DNA from: Ancylostoma caninum
Lineage: Eukaryota > Nematoda > Chromadorea > Rhabditida > Ancylostomatidae
Direction of reading: 5' to 3'
DNA length: 64,000 bases
NCBI GenBank assembly: GCA_037903475.1
Contig: JBAJFG010000187.1
Span: forward strand, 372,001 to 436,000
Part shown: positions 47,601 through 59,783 of the stretch, one piece after another
Position numbering within the stretch: the first letter of the stretch is position 1
How the letters are laid out: each line of letters begins with the position of its first letter
Translations under genes and position numbers: made by a program
Notes under the pieces: generated by a model
Seen by the model: the letters and a program-made list of their open reading frames with translations, nothing else
Told to the model about the DNA's origin: nothing
Databases searched by the model: none

Positions 47601-49772
47601 AATTTTGAAACCAGTTGTCCGAAAGCTTGGAGAAATTGCGTTCGCATCCAAGCTTGTCATAAGGTTGTTCCTGGCTCACGTCGGGTAAGTGTACGAATTC
47701 AGGCTGCTAATTCACCTCTACAGTTGGAGAGCCTGTCCAACATGATGCTACAGTTCATACTTGGGACTTGCTAATCTATTACAATGAGGCTCAGAATTGC
47801 ATGTCGATTATTCCCCCGGCATGCGAACTCGTTCACTCACATCATATTCGGTAGATAGCCGACTGGGTAGTGATGCGGACTCATAGGCGGGTGTCTGCTT
47901 TTGTTTTACAAACCCTATTTTATTCCGTAAATTTCACAGGATTCTTCCAGGAATTTTACAGCTTTACGAAAACTCTAAGAATTATTTTTGTTCGTAGCGT
48001 TTGCCGCATCTAATACTGATCATAATTTCATTGAAGGTCTGCACTATATGCCATTATTCGCAAGTGATGGGCAAGCTGTACATCACTGCAACAATGTCAA
48101 TTTTGTTTCTCACATACAAACAACATTCCTACGATCGCATCTGTTTGTATCATGATTTTGGACAGACCATCTGACCACATAATTTTTGTCACTGGTGACA
48201 TAAGTTTGTGATATGTGATTTCTTTCTACGCCAGAATATGATGGATGCAACCTGTCTAGGGAGCAGATATGTTATGTCCAAGTTACATAATTGCCTAAAA
48301 CGGTCAGACCAAGCTGTGTTCAACTCATCTCGGCCAAAACAACTTGTATACAACATATTTGGAGCAGAAACAAGTTGCTCTCAACATATTCTGGAGATGG
48401 TAAAACCTCAATGGTCGGTTGGAAACAACAATGGCAAGTTTGGATACAGATATAGGGGCAAGTAGCAGAGAGCTTTCAAAAGACTTGTCTTAAAATTTCT
48501 GAGGCCATATGATACTAAAAAGTTAATGAATCGCGGTCCTAGTTTTTTCTAAACATCTACAGTTTCGCAATTAAAAAAGGTTCTGGTGCAGCATTGTGAG
48601 TACTCCCTATTTTTCATCAATGTTTGTAAAAAAAGTACCAACAGAAGTTTTTCGAAGCCTTTCTTGCTGAATAAACAAGAAGAACTCAGCATTTGCTTTC
48701 AATTTCCCTTTTTGTGTTTCGTTCGTGGTTTGATCAGCATGAGGAATGTTGTACAAGCTCACTAATTTTTTTCTCATAGGAGATTGCAATTGCAGGTAGT
48801 CAAACCGAGGGAAAAACCGGGACGAAGAGCCGAGAGACGAGTTCTCCCCATTCAATCGGAGAAAAACAGGCTGGAAAAGGTTTGCTAGTGCTGTTCTGCA
48901 GCTATGACTCACAAACAGTGCATGTCATACACAGAGATGTACAACCGATACTCGAGTAGTGTTCCGTTCGAAAGAATACAAAAAATGTGACAGCACAGGT
49001 GAGTTGTGATGGATGTGGGGAGGTGGATTCTGCTATGGCGGTGATGGGCTGACAATAATGGTGATAGTTTTAAAAGCAGAGGTGATCACGGGCAAGATGT
49101 CTCCATATATTATGTCAAACGGCCTGATTTTACAATATGCTGAGGACTAGAATTCAAAGATCAAAGTGTTGGATACCGGTCATGCGTGATAATGGGAACC
49201 TACAATGTACATAGTCTAGGTAGCAGTGGTGACAACAGTTGCATATCTCTAATTGCTAAAGGCTGTTGTACCCCTCCCAGAACTATGTGACGTAGAAAGG
49301 CTACTGGACAGAAAAGGGGCTGGAGTGAAACCTTTGCGGAACACGATGTGGCGCAACTTATGAGCCAAATGCAATGGATTCAGAGGATTTTCTTGAATGA
49401 CATGTTTCCCTAAGGTACGTTTTTACAAAGTCACTTTGTTTGGAAAGAAAATACGACTGACAAGCAATTTTTTGCCCGTTAGACGTATTGGGACAGTTTA
49501 CACTATATAAAAAATACCCGCCATACAAAAATTTTTTTCTTATGTTTGATCGGTGAGCAAAAATTCACTACCAACATCGTAATTCTCGAAACAGTGCATG
49601 TTTTTTTTCAGGCTTCATGATACAACCATCTTTTCGTGTGTCCACAGGAATGCTTATAAAATGAGCAACTCAGTGGGACATTTCAATCCTCACCACACCT
49701 CGGCTTTCACAGTTTATCTGCCCATCTTTAAATTCTTCCAGCAGAGAGGAAGCAACGATCCATATCAGACGA
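44634..49772. other. intergenic region, no gene recognised
   Basis: About 5 kb between the Penelope fragment and the astacin gene. Open frames such as 45579-45794 (-), 46424-46711 (-) and 48607-48912 (-) have no named family and no clear splice partners. Nothing repeat-like was resolved with confidence. Confidence 0.45.
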
Positions 49773-49782
49773 GTTATTTCAG
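49773..49782 (+). promoter_or_regulatory. candidate spliced-leader acceptor of the astacin gene
   Basis: GTTATTTCAG ends one base before the ATG at 49784. A consensus acceptor this close to a start codon, with a signal peptide coded right after, suggests trans-splicing of a leader to this messenger. Inference from consensus and spacing. Confidence 0.55.
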
Positions 49783-49783
49783 G

Positions 49784-52700
49784 ATGCGGCTCACATTTTT
49801 AGTCCTGCTGCTCGCTGTATGCGTCCATGCTGGCGTATTCAGTGAGTTGGGCGAAAAAGTAAAGAATATATTCGGAGGCGAAGGAAGCGTTAGAGATAAA
49901 ATCAAGGATGGACTTCGAAAGGTTTGTTTCTGCTCTCTTTCCTTTGTTGTGTTCTTAATAGCGCTGTAGAATGGTCCTTGCATTACAGATCTTTAATAGT
50001 ACAAGTGTGCTGAAAATTCGTGAAAAACTCTCCAAACTGAAGGATAAGATAAGGAAGACCCTGCAGCTTAGCCCGGAGATGATGGCATCGCTAAAGGAGA
50101 GGCTTGCGGTAGGCATGAGAGAGAGTCATTGTTCATGAGACGCCGAAAATTCTCTACGGTGAATTCAGAAGCTCAGACAAATCAAGCATGTCCATGTACA
50201 CGAATCTGGCGACACCATTGACGAAATTAACGAAAACAGCAAGATCGGAGAGTATTTGTTCCAAAGCGATATAGTACTGACAAAGTAAGTTAACTTGCAT
50301 GTATAACTTCATTAGTTCACATAAAGATTTAGAGCAAGCATACCATATCAATTCCAGCCAACAAATGGAAGAGGTTGAAGAGGACGTGGAGGAGGAGACT
50401 TCAGGGATCAATCGCACTAAACGTCAGGCTTTCAGAGACAGGAGATACCCGAAAACAATCTGGTCTGAAGGAGTGAACTATTATTTCGATTATAGCGCAA
50501 GTAAATCTTTTCTTTCTGCAAATTCCATCGTTTTCTAAGACTTTTCCTTCCTAAGGTGAGAAAGTTCGCAGCGTCTTCAGAAAGGGAGCCAAAGAATGGG
50601 AGAAAGACACGTGCATAGACATGAGAGAAAACTCTACAGGTAATATGAAATTTCGCTCAAATCACTATAACTTTCTCGATATGGATATACTGCAACTAAA
50701 TAAGGAAATGCGCTGGATAGTCTTTTCATTCAAGTTTAAGTTGTTTTTATAGCTACCGACAGAATCAGAGTGTTTGCCGAAAAGGGATGCTGGTCGTATG
50801 TGGGCAGAATCGGTAGAAAACAGGATCTGTCTCTTGGCCGTGGTTGCGAATCTATCGGTACTGCTGCCCATGAGCTTGGGCATGCTCTCGGTTTGTTCCA
50901 TACAATGTCAAGGCATGATCGTGACAGTTACATCACGCTCAACACTCACAACATCAAGGTGAGCAAAGAAACAGCTTCTTCACTCACCTCGCTCATTCAA
51001 TAACAACTTTCTACTTGAAGCCAGACTGGCTTGACCAATTCACAAAGCAAACTGTTCACACCAACGAAAACTACGGGATCACATACGACTACGGTAGCAT
51101 CATGCACTACGGTGGTACGAGGTAGCGTCAGAGAATGTTCTGGAAACATAAATTTGATAGGGATTCCTGCTTTTCAGTGCATCCCACAATAGAAAACCTA
51201 CCATGGTACCATTTGACACAAAGCATCAAGAAACTCTCGGATCTCCATTCATATCATTCTACGATCTCCTCATGTTGAACACTCACTACAACTGTCTTGG
51301 TTGGTTATAGGATTCGCGATCAAATATGGTTTTTGGAAAATCCAACGCTTCAGTTCTGAGGCTGGAATGCCAGAATCTTTTAAAGGCTGCACCCACGGAA
51401 ATTCTCGTTCCGAAAATTTCAAAAGATCTGAAAAACAGTAGGCGTTGGGAGTAGTTTCGACGTACAAGGAGCACTGGAAGTCTTTCTTTACTTACTTACA
51501 ACAGAATCGCCTAGGACTAGATGGACTTGTTCCTCAGCTGATTGCACTGGTTTTGCATTCGATTGCACTAGAGCAGCCGAAGTCTTTCTGGGGCGCAAAA
51601 GCGATCAGTTGCCAGCTGATCTATCCGTCATTTTTCCCAAGTTAATTTCTCATTAAGCCTTAAGTTAATTGCGATCCTATTTCATTGCTATCCTACTCTA
51701 ATTTTAGCTGATAAACCACCATCAGAGCTAGTTTCTGGCAAAAAATTAATTTTCTCTCATTTCCTCCCTATTAAAGAATCCCATAATGTTTGAATTTTCA
51801 AGTGACGTTTTTGCTGATTAATACTAATTTTCCAACGGTAATTTATTCTGCTACGGTGCGAAGAGGCTGCAGTTTAGAAGAAAGAACTGATTTCGCTAAG
51901 ATACTCCTGGTGAAAAAACGGCCTTATCGATCTTTCGCTCATCCATGGCCCTCGCAATTCGGCCATACCTATTGAATACCACCCGATTGCGAACTTTTAA
52001 AAACAGTACTTTCAATACTAACGGGAAAATCTGTCTCTAAGATAGTGTTCAGCACCCTTGATACTTCCGAAATACAAGTAGTACTGGAGTCAAAAATTTC
52101 CGTAAGTGCTGCCTTTAATTCCTTTAAAAGGTATTCATTTCTTGTAACATTATTTTATTTAGTGGCGATCTTTTTCACTTCAATGAATCTCACTTAGACG
52201 AGTGCAAAAACGTCGCAACACCTTGTGAAATGGGAGGTATTCCTCACCCTCGCAACTGCTCCAGATGCCTTTGCCCAGGTGGTTACAGCGGACGACTATG
52301 CAACGAGCGCGTAAGCGTTACTGTGTAGTTTAATCCTTATTTCGTCTCTACAGATCTCAAAATTTCTGAGAATTTTTATTCAGAGATAGCATGCACACAG
52401 ACACAAATCAATACCATTAGTTAATATCAATTTAGGCTCTTAAGGACCACATTCACGAAAATCTTCACATTTGAAATAGATGTAACACGCTTATTTATTT
52501 ATTTATTTATTTCATTACATGGACTAATCCATGTGAGGATACAATATACAATGCAATGGTAATACAACTCAAGCAAATCTTAAATTATTTATACAATGCT
52601 TGCAGAGAAACCTCCGACTACTCTTTCTTTTCAAGGAATCCTTCTACTTGTTTCTTGAATGATGAAAGTTTAATGGGAGTAGGAAGACTCTTGCTCATCA

Positions 52701-55700
52701 TTAAATACTTTGAGCCAGCTCTGTTGACAAAAAATGTTTGCCTTACGGAAGTCCTAGCTGTTGGAAACGTAATTTTTAGTGGAGGCCCTCGAGTGATTGA
52801 GTTCTGTAGTGTGAAGAAGTCGCTCATATGAAGACTAGTGTAGCCATGTATAATTTTATAAACCATTATGAGATCATTCTTATTTCGTCTACTTGAAAGT
52901 GATTGAAGTTGAATTATTTTATTCCTAGTATCTGCAGGAGGGACACTATTGTAATCAAAACCTTTTGTCCTAAGAAAAAATTTCCGTGTAAAGCTATTCT
53001 GAACTTTCTCTAATTTATCCCTAATACTTTTTCTATGAGTATTAAAGATAACTGTACCATATTCTAGTGAGGGTCTTACATATGTCTTGTACGCCTTCAA
53101 CAAAATTGTTTCATTTTTGGTCACGAGACCTCTAAAAATGTTGTACAACTTTTGTGTTGCTTTGCTGGCGATGTACTCACAGTGCCTATCAAATGACAGA
53201 TTAGCTGTTATAAGAAAACCAAGGTCCCTGACTTCATTGACTTTCGGTATGGGCGAAGAGCATAGTGTGTACTCTGATTGTTCATTAGAGCCTACGCATA
53301 GAACCTTTGTTTTTTCTACAGAAAGAGGGAGACTCCACCGGTTAGACCATTCTTCAACCAGATCAATAGCTTCTTGTAATTTCTGTATGTCTTCTTCATT
53401 TTGGATTGAATTGTAGATTTTTATATCATCTGCGAATGCAATGCAACCTATTCCCGCGGAAGAAATCAAATCTGGCAGTTCGTAAGTGTAAATGTTGAAA
53501 AGAATGGGTGAAAGGACACCACCCTGCGGTACACCACTGTGTGCTTCACGAATCGATGAATACTTCCCATTAATGCAGACTTGAAATGTTCTATTTGAAA
53601 GAAATGCCTCTACCCATTTAACAATGCGATGGTGTAGTCCAACTTGGTAGAGCTTTGTTATCAACTTTCCATGTACGACGCTATCAAAAGCTTTAGCGAA
53701 ATCAAAATAAATTATGTCAAGTCTTTTTCCATTTTCAATTATATTAGTCCATTTATTCAAGGCGGAAAGCATGGCCGTTACAGTAGATTTCCCTTTTTGA
53801 AAGCCATGTTGATGCTGAGAGATGACAGCATTGGATTCCAGATGATGTACAATTCTCTTTTTCAAAATTTTTTCAAAGAGTCTTGCAAAAATTGATGTAA
53901 TACTTATCGGTCTGTAATTATTTGCCTTGTGAAAGGGAGGTTTCTTAGGTACAGGTGTTACCAATGAATGCTTCCACTTTTTCGGCACTTCTGCCCTCAT
54001 GAAGCTTAAATTGAAAATAAAAGTTAGAGGACCGGTTATTTCACAAGCCATCTCCTTAATAAATACAAAGGGAATATCATCTGGTGTTATCGAATAGCAA
54101 TTAGACCATTTAACAAGGTTTTCATAGACTTCATCATGGTTAAACCACAGAGAGTCACTCATTAATGGAAAAACATTTTTTGTTTCGATTTCGAAACGAG
54201 TTTTACAAGGTGAGAAATACTTTTCAAACGTGTCAGCGAAAAGTTCTGCTTTTTCAAAATCATTATTAACTTTTTCACCACTGTCTTTTTCGAGCCCAGG
54301 AGGCTTTTGTTTAGGCCGTAGTCGAGAGTTTAGGAATTTGTAGAATGCATGCTTATCACCTGAATCAATAACTTTCTTCTCCACGGAACTGTTGTATTTA
54401 TGTAATTTCTTTATGAAACGATCATTTAGAAGTCTATACCTAGTCAATGAACTTTCGCTTTTTTCATTCATAGCTTTTTGCCAAAAGAATGATCTTAGAT
54501 GGAAAAGTTTGTGAATGTACCGCGGAAATTTCGACGTTCCTAGAGAGATCCTCTGTAATGGGACAAACAGTTCGATGCAATGTTTCAAAATTGACAAGAA
54601 CATTTCATACTTTTCATCGACTGTTTGAGCATAACTAAGAGAACCGTACCAGTCAATCTGATTTAGGTATTCTTTGGCACCCACAAAGTCAGCATGCTTA
54701 AAATCTTTTCTAACGACGTAGTCTTTGGTTTTCTTTACCATATTTATACGAAATATTAGAGAAGCATGGTCGCTACAGCCTACTGGGGCTTTAACCTGGA
54801 TGTTTTTAACCAAATTCTTGTCAGTAGTAAGAATTAAATCTAAAATATGACTATCGAGGGTGGGCTTATTAACAAGCTGTTTTAGGCAGTGACTCAGACA
54901 CATGCTAATAAAAGACTTTGAAGTCCTAATTTTCGCTTGGGGAATTTCTCTCCATGTAATGTCTGGAAGATTAAAGTCTCCCATTATAATACAAGGCGCG
55001 TTACAGGCTAGCATATCGGATATGGCCTTGAATAGTTGTTCAGACTGATCGACTGAACACGTTGGTGCTCTATACACTACAACTAATCGTATAGTATTTC
55101 CATCAGAGCTTAAATCTATGCATAAAATCTCATAAGCATCATCAATTGTTTCACTGAATACCTCAATAGGTGATGATTTTTTACAAGGAACATTACACCC
55201 CCACCTCTCTTATTTTTCCGGTCAGATCTCAAGATCTGGTAGTGATCACACCAATACCCAAGCAAAGGTGCAAGATCAGTTGAAGATTTCATCCATGTTT
55301 CTGTTAATGCAACAACATCATAACTGAAGCAACTCAAAGCATGAATAAGAGCAAGAGTATTCCTAGGTAATGATCGAATATTACAAGTTAAACATAGTAA
55401 TAAGGAGTCCGAAAGCCTGCGAATATTCAGAGGTTTCCCGAATGGGCTGGATTTAGTTGTACAATACTATGTTCGCCGGAACTAGGTAGATTCCCGTGAA
55501 CAACAGTTTCAGACATAGTAAGGCTATTCTTATTCACGCTACTCGCACCAATTTCAGAAAGCCTGCCCAAGGTGCTGAGACGAGATTTTCTTCGTTCGCG
55601 AATCTGATCCCTTTCTGTTTTGGAAAGGGATGGGCGAACATAAATCCCCGGTTCGGGGAATGATTTCAGCATGTACGCTCGTTTCAACACCTCTTTCTGA

Positions 55701-57891
55701 AAGTAGGAAGCGGGCATTATCACTTTTATCAGCCTAGGTTTTCTCGAGTTCATTTTACCCATTCTGTAAACAGAGGTGGGTTCACAAGCTATGTCGAGGT
55801 AATCTAGTATTTGCCTTACACATTCACAGTCATGGTAGTTTCTAGTAGAGGCAGTGTTACTATAGCTCTCAGGGATTCCAGAAATCACAAGGGATCTTTT
55901 ACGCTCAACCTCTTCGAACGTGAAACTACAATTCTTGTCAGAAACATTGCTACTATTCTTACTAACAATCTTGGGGTTTTTAAGTGCTGAAATTTCATCT
56001 CTAAGTAAAGTATTTTCCTTTGTTAGAGCCACATTCTTTTCAGCTAGCTCATGATTCTCATTTTTGAGGACGGCATTTAATTTGAGCACACTGCTAAGCT
56101 CATTTCTTATCTCTTCTAGTTCGCCTAACAGATATTTAAACATATGACCAAGGACGGATTTGAGGGCACTCGGAAGTTCATCATTGTCCAGCACTTCATC
56201 GAATTTCTGTCGAAAATCTTGTGCCAAGGTGTTCTGAAGAACGGTTTCAGTCTTCTGCTTCTTTCGAGTCTGAACGAAACAGGGGCCCGCCGCAAGTAAA
56301 TCTCCCTCCTTAGACATAGTATACCTGTTCCAGTGGCGTATGTACAACAGTGATAGATATAATCGATCCCGCCACAAGATCTACGACCGACGATAAAGTG
56401 AAGAAGTTGTAAACTTGCTTGAGTTGATATTATCCACGATAACAATGCCACTTGAGAGCGATATAGGCAGTCGACCACCTCTCGTGAGCTCACGAGAGTG
56501 AATGAATTATGCAGTTATTAAAGTACTACCATCCGTGAAGGAGACATAAAGAATAACTGCACATGTTGTGGGCTATGTTGTGAATCTCATTGAATTAGGA
56601 AAAGCTACTGTGTCACTCATTCATATATTCATTCATTCATTCATCCACCATTCATTATTCATTTTCTCTCTCGTAGTCTTCGCTTGAACTTTGCCCATCC
56701 CACGCACTCGCTCTTTGTCATCGATGTCGTCGAATGGGGCGTTTAGACTAAGTGGCGCGATTGCTCCCAATTCGTACCACGATGTCTATGTTGTTTGGGA
56801 ATCGATTTTCATGTATTCTTCAACGTTGGCAGTGTTCTTCGCCCTAGACATCTCATCTCACAGGTGAAAATTTTTCTTGATGTTGACGTTAAAAACATAG
56901 GAATGATCGAAGAGGATAGTCCCGCGTTGTGAATTGTCCTTCTATGACGGAAATCGTTGATTCCGGCTAGCTCTATATATAGGAGCATTCGTTTAGCCAT
57001 CAGGATGCGGTGAAGTTCTTACCGCAACACCTGAGTACGAAGATCTTTCAAGCACAATTGGTAACCGTTACATGAGAGAAAACGAGGACTTTGAGAAATG
57101 CACTTACTGGATCCAGGTTGGCATCTTTATGGAAACAGATCTAGCGATATTCAAGAAAAGCAACGATTTTAGGCACCTGAAGGAACCAAAATCGAGGTGA
57201 AGATTGACAGCATAAGCGGTAGTTATGCTGTTGATGGTTGTCCATACTTTGGAGTTGAGATCAAGTCGCAACAAGACCAAAAGGCTACAGGATACAGGTA
57301 GCTTCCAAAGCTTTTGCCTTGAGTGCTTTGGTTAGAACCGGGTTCTACTCCTTCAGGTTCTGCGCACGAGAAGATGCCGGCGTTACGCTCATGTCTCATT
57401 CACACCGCGTTCCTGTAATCACTTATAGCAGAGTTGGGCAGACCGACGTTAGACTCAAGTACCGCTATGGTAATACTCCCTAAGCGAAAATTCACTTCCG
57501 AAATTGACAGCATAGAGCTGTTTTTTTCCAGTGAGCAATGGCAAACCAATACCACAGCCCAAATCCACAACTGCTGCTCCTGTGACCACCACGAAAGCGC
57601 AGCCGAGATTCACAACTTACGGGCCGAGACCAACGATTATTTTCACTTCAAAGCCACTCCCTGGCGTCGAAGGCGGCAATGGCTTTGATGATTTCGGTCT
57701 CGGTGGTTTCGACAAATTCTTCTGCAAGGATAGCCTTAGGTGCACAGTTAATTTCGCAACATTGAACTCTTAGTTCTGCATTTTATGCTCTATGACATAT
57801 TTTTAGTTGCAACATGCTTAGGATGCAAGGATCTGCTTGTACACCAGGATGGATACGCTTCTGTCCGAAAATGTGCGGTCTTTGTAAATGA
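49784..57891 (+). CDS. secreted astacin metalloprotease with EGF, CUB and ShKT domains (MTP-1/NAS-like)
   Basis: Fourteen exons in phase: 49784-49921, 49989-50108, 50169-50284, 50358-50500, 50556-50639, 50753-50958, 51021-51121, 51178-51299, 52198-52310, 56997-57116, 57173-57297, 57357-57469, 57532-57739 and 57807-57891; 597 residues. Order: signal peptide (MRLTFLVLLLAVCVHA), prodomain, dibasic RTKR before mature Gln148, and astacin domain with zinc motif HELGHALGLFH (240-250) plus RHDRD. The Met-turn is SIMHY (295-299). An EGF module (344-381) follows, then CUB (from about 384), a Thr/Pro linker, and a final six-Cys ShKT domain ending CPKMCGLCK. Astacins are zinc endopeptidases activated by prodomain removal; astacin-EGF-CUB enzymes such as hookworm MTP-1 are secreted by infective larvae and cut matrix proteins. 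All catalytic residues are present. Intron 9 (4.7 kb) holds a CR1-like retrotransposon in antisense. Confidence 0.97.
51384..52114. repeat. TTAA-flanked element in astacin intron 8
   Basis: It is 731 bp with ends AGGCTGCACCCACGGAAATT and AATTTCCGTAAGTGCTGCCT, each directly flanked by TTAA (51380-51383 and 52115-52118). The same element is present at the matching place of the second astacin gene (from 63681 rightwards), so it was inserted before the duplication. No recognisable transposase. A lone similar end lies at about 30740. Confidence 0.82.
52618..55466 (-). pseudogene. CR1-like ORF2: endonuclease and reverse transcriptase, one frameshift
   Basis: The N-terminal part is an AP-like endonuclease: TCNIRSL, ALTETWM, the GGGVMFLV stretch, IIMGDFNLPD and SDHASL. 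The reverse transcriptase follows: PVPKKPPFHKANNYRPISI, HGFQKGKST, IYFDFAKAFDSV (motif A), HSGVPQGGVLSPILFN and FADDIKIY (catalytic motif C), then the thumb, ending KKQVEGFLEKKE. One extra base in a run of six A (55177-55182, T on the + strand) breaks the frame between the first endonuclease part and the rest; all other motifs are in one frame of 819 codons. The frame overlaps the end of ORF1 by about 40 nt in the -1 direction and has no ATG before the endonuclease TETWM motif. Confidence 0.93.
55427..56317 (-). CDS. CR1-like ORF1: coiled-coil RNA-binding protein
   Basis: It has 296 residues from the ATG at 56317 (MSKEGDLLAA); earlier codons in the frame have no ATG. Residues about 50-110 form a leucine-heptad coiled coil (ELEEIRNELSSVLKLNAVLK and onward), usual for trimerising LINE ORF1 proteins. 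Next comes an RRM-like part with KRSLVISGIPES and RKPRLIKVIMP, and a basic tail with GIYVRPSLSKTERDQIRERR. In LINE ORF1 proteins this set coats the element RNA. No frameshift or stop is visible. Confidence 0.9.
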   Translation of the reverse strand: MSKEGDLLAAGPCFVQTRKKQKTETVLQNTLAQDFRQKFDEVLDNDELPSALKSVLGHMFKYLLGELEEIRNELSSVLKLNAVLKNENHELAEKNVALTKENTLLRDEISALKNPKIVSKNSSNVSDKNCSFTFEEVERKRSLVISGIPESYSNTASTRNYHDCECVRQILDYLDIACEPTSVYRMGKMNSRKPRLIKVIMPASYFQKEVLKRAYMLKSFPEPGIYVRPSLSKTERDQIRERRKSRLSTLGRLSEIGASSVNKNSLTMSETVVHGNLPSSGEHSIVQLNPAHSGNL

Positions 57892-57907
57892 TTGCTCAGA
57901 TAACTTC

Positions 57908-57913
57908 AATAAA
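57908..57913 (+). terminator. polyadenylation signal of the + strand astacin gene
   Basis: AATAAA lies 17 bp after the TGA stop at 57891. A signal this close to the stop is common for short nematode 3' untranslated regions. Confidence 0.75.
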
Positions 57914-58323
57914 CTTTGCATTTCACTTCAGTTCTGCTCAAAGCATTTATTATAGTCTTTGATTTCACCATCTACATAGAAGCGGACATCTCATCCAGAC
58001 GAGGCCTAAGAAAGGAAAGACGCTACTTAAAAAAGAGTATTTATCCTATTTAGTCCAACGAAATAACTATTGTACGAAATGTGCAGGGATTGATGGGACA
58101 TTGTGCTGAGACCAATATTGGTCTAATATACTAATATTATATTACAACATGTTCTCTCATCCCACCCAGTTTACTTCCGAATATTTATGTTTTTTTTTTT
58201 TGCGATGGAAAGGATACCTACTGATAGGGTATAAAAATTTGGCTACCTCAGCACAAAGCTGAGTGAACTAACGTCATGTTTTTTTCCATGGTTTTTTTGA
58301 ACTCATCAAATAATAAATGAAGA

Positions 58324-58521
58324 CGAAAAAGCTCATCTGCTAACGGGAGTGGTGCTCGGTAAACTATTTCTTCTCGGTTGAACGCTTCTCAGGCTACCAG
58401 AGGCGAAATAGAAAATTCAAGAAGAAAAGCGAAATATCAATGGAACTGAGCTGGATCTTACCCGAAAAAGCTCATCTGCTAACGGGAATGGTACTCGGCA
58501 AACTATTTCTTCTCGGTTGAA
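58324..58521 (+). repeat. spaced direct repeat, two 59-bp units
   Basis: The unit starting CGAAAAAGCTCATCTGCTAA at 58324-58382 recurs at 58463-58521 with three substitutions. The units are 139 bp apart. It could be a local duplication; function unknown. Confidence 0.85.
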
Positions 58522-59357
58522 GAGTTTCTGCCACACACCTTCATCTCTGCGTTGCAGCTACTCCATGAAGACAGTCAATGCACATGAGAAGGAAGATATC
58601 CATTAGCTGTTCGTTACTTGTTTATACGGCTGATGGCTTTCTTGTCTTTATCAAGGTACGTACCAATTCGACCACGTGCTCATTGGTCTGGCTGCATACC
58701 TGAACATAGCGAAGATCAAGATTTTAGTCCTCTTTTCGTGTTTTCTTCACTTCGATGTCTCTACACGACAAAGGTTTTCCATTCGTGCAAGAGTAGCAAC
58801 TAGACAAATGTACCTTTTTTTAAATAATTTGGCCTTTGTTTCGCTTTAATACGTTTTTTTCCGACTATCTCACCCTATCTCACCAACCGCAAGCCTCACC
58901 ATCAGAATATGTATAATTTTTCTTTTCTTGCAAGCTGCCTAGCCTTCTACCTCATCTTTAAACAAGCTTAACCGAAAAAATGTCAAGTCACAGAGTCAAA
59001 AAAAATCCGGGTGAAACTAACCTTCAGCTATATGAAGTGCAGATTCGTCGCGCCTCGAATATGGCACTGATTTTCTGAGAATCTTCTTTGCTACTCTTAG
59101 AACAGTTTGCACGACTAAAACTTGCATGTAAACGAGGGTGTGGGCCAGGCGAACCAATCTTTTTTTATATTATTCCTTATTCAAATCTTTCCTCTTCTTA
59201 TTTGTTCAGAATTCCAGCTAATGGGGAAGGTTTCGTTCTCAAAAAAAAATGGAGCAGATGTGTGAAAAGGAATTCACTCACTTTTTTGTTACTTTAGTCA
59301 TGTACAGGCGAATGAACTGAAAGCGTCATCTGCTCTAAGAGCGCTCATTATGCTTAA

Positions 59358-59783
59358 AGGCAGTGTGTCACCTCGTTCCGTTGCTTGTAGATATTAACAA
59401 AGTATAGACCTGCTCGTCACGCTGAGTTCAATGATGTACGATAAAACGCATAAAATTGTAATGTAACGCATAAAACTCCGTTTTCGGAGGGCCCGAACTT
59501 GTAGTTCACGGACCACTTGGGCGGAGCGGTCCGTGACTGTGCTGGCTGCCCGCCACGGCTGCAACGTTGGCCAACACGTCTGGACGTGTCCGATCGATAA
59601 GATCAACGGCTTCCCACGTCCACTCGAAGCAACAAACTGTTCCAAGTCCCATCCCGAAAAACGTTAATAAAACGGCTTAGAGCCCGTTTTGTAATAAGTT
59701 ATGTATACCGCTAGATTCATCGCCTCGAGAAGATTCAGAATCCGCTGAAACCCCAAGCACGAAAACGAGGTGACACACCGCCT
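59358..59783. repeat. TTAA-type non-autonomous DNA element, copy B
   Basis: It is 426 bp with terminal inverted repeats AGGCAGTGTGTCACCTCG / CGAGGTGACACACCGCCT, flanked on both sides by TTAA (59354-59357 and 59784-59787). The interior is the inverted equivalent of 12482-12892. TTAA duplication is typical of piggyBac-like elements, but the ends do not start CCC, so the superfamily is open. Confidence 0.9.

Larger units (their letters stand above)
52491..56500 (-). mobile_element. near full-length CR1-like LINE inserted antisense in the astacin gene
   Basis: On the - strand the order is 5' leader (about 56500-56318), ORF1 (56317-55427), ORF2 (about 55466-52618), a short 3' region and a tail of AAAT-type repeats (52491-52512). 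Two ORFs, an AP-type endonuclease and RT fused in ORF2, and a simple-repeat tail instead of poly-A fit the CR1 group within the Jockey superclade. The exact 5' border is unknown; a perfect 20-bp palindrome (56479-56498) lies at about that place. Apart from one frameshift it looks intact, so the insertion is probably young. Confidence 0.9.

Noticed and set aside
49598..49783. N-terminal extension of the first astacin exon (a longer open frame starts at 49598)
   Set aside because: The acceptor just before 49784 and the signal peptide that starts there make the inner ATG the better choice.
56620..56665. ATTC microsatellite taken as a retroelement tail
   Set aside because: It lies outside the 5' side of the LINE, so it cannot be its tail; an ordinary simple repeat.
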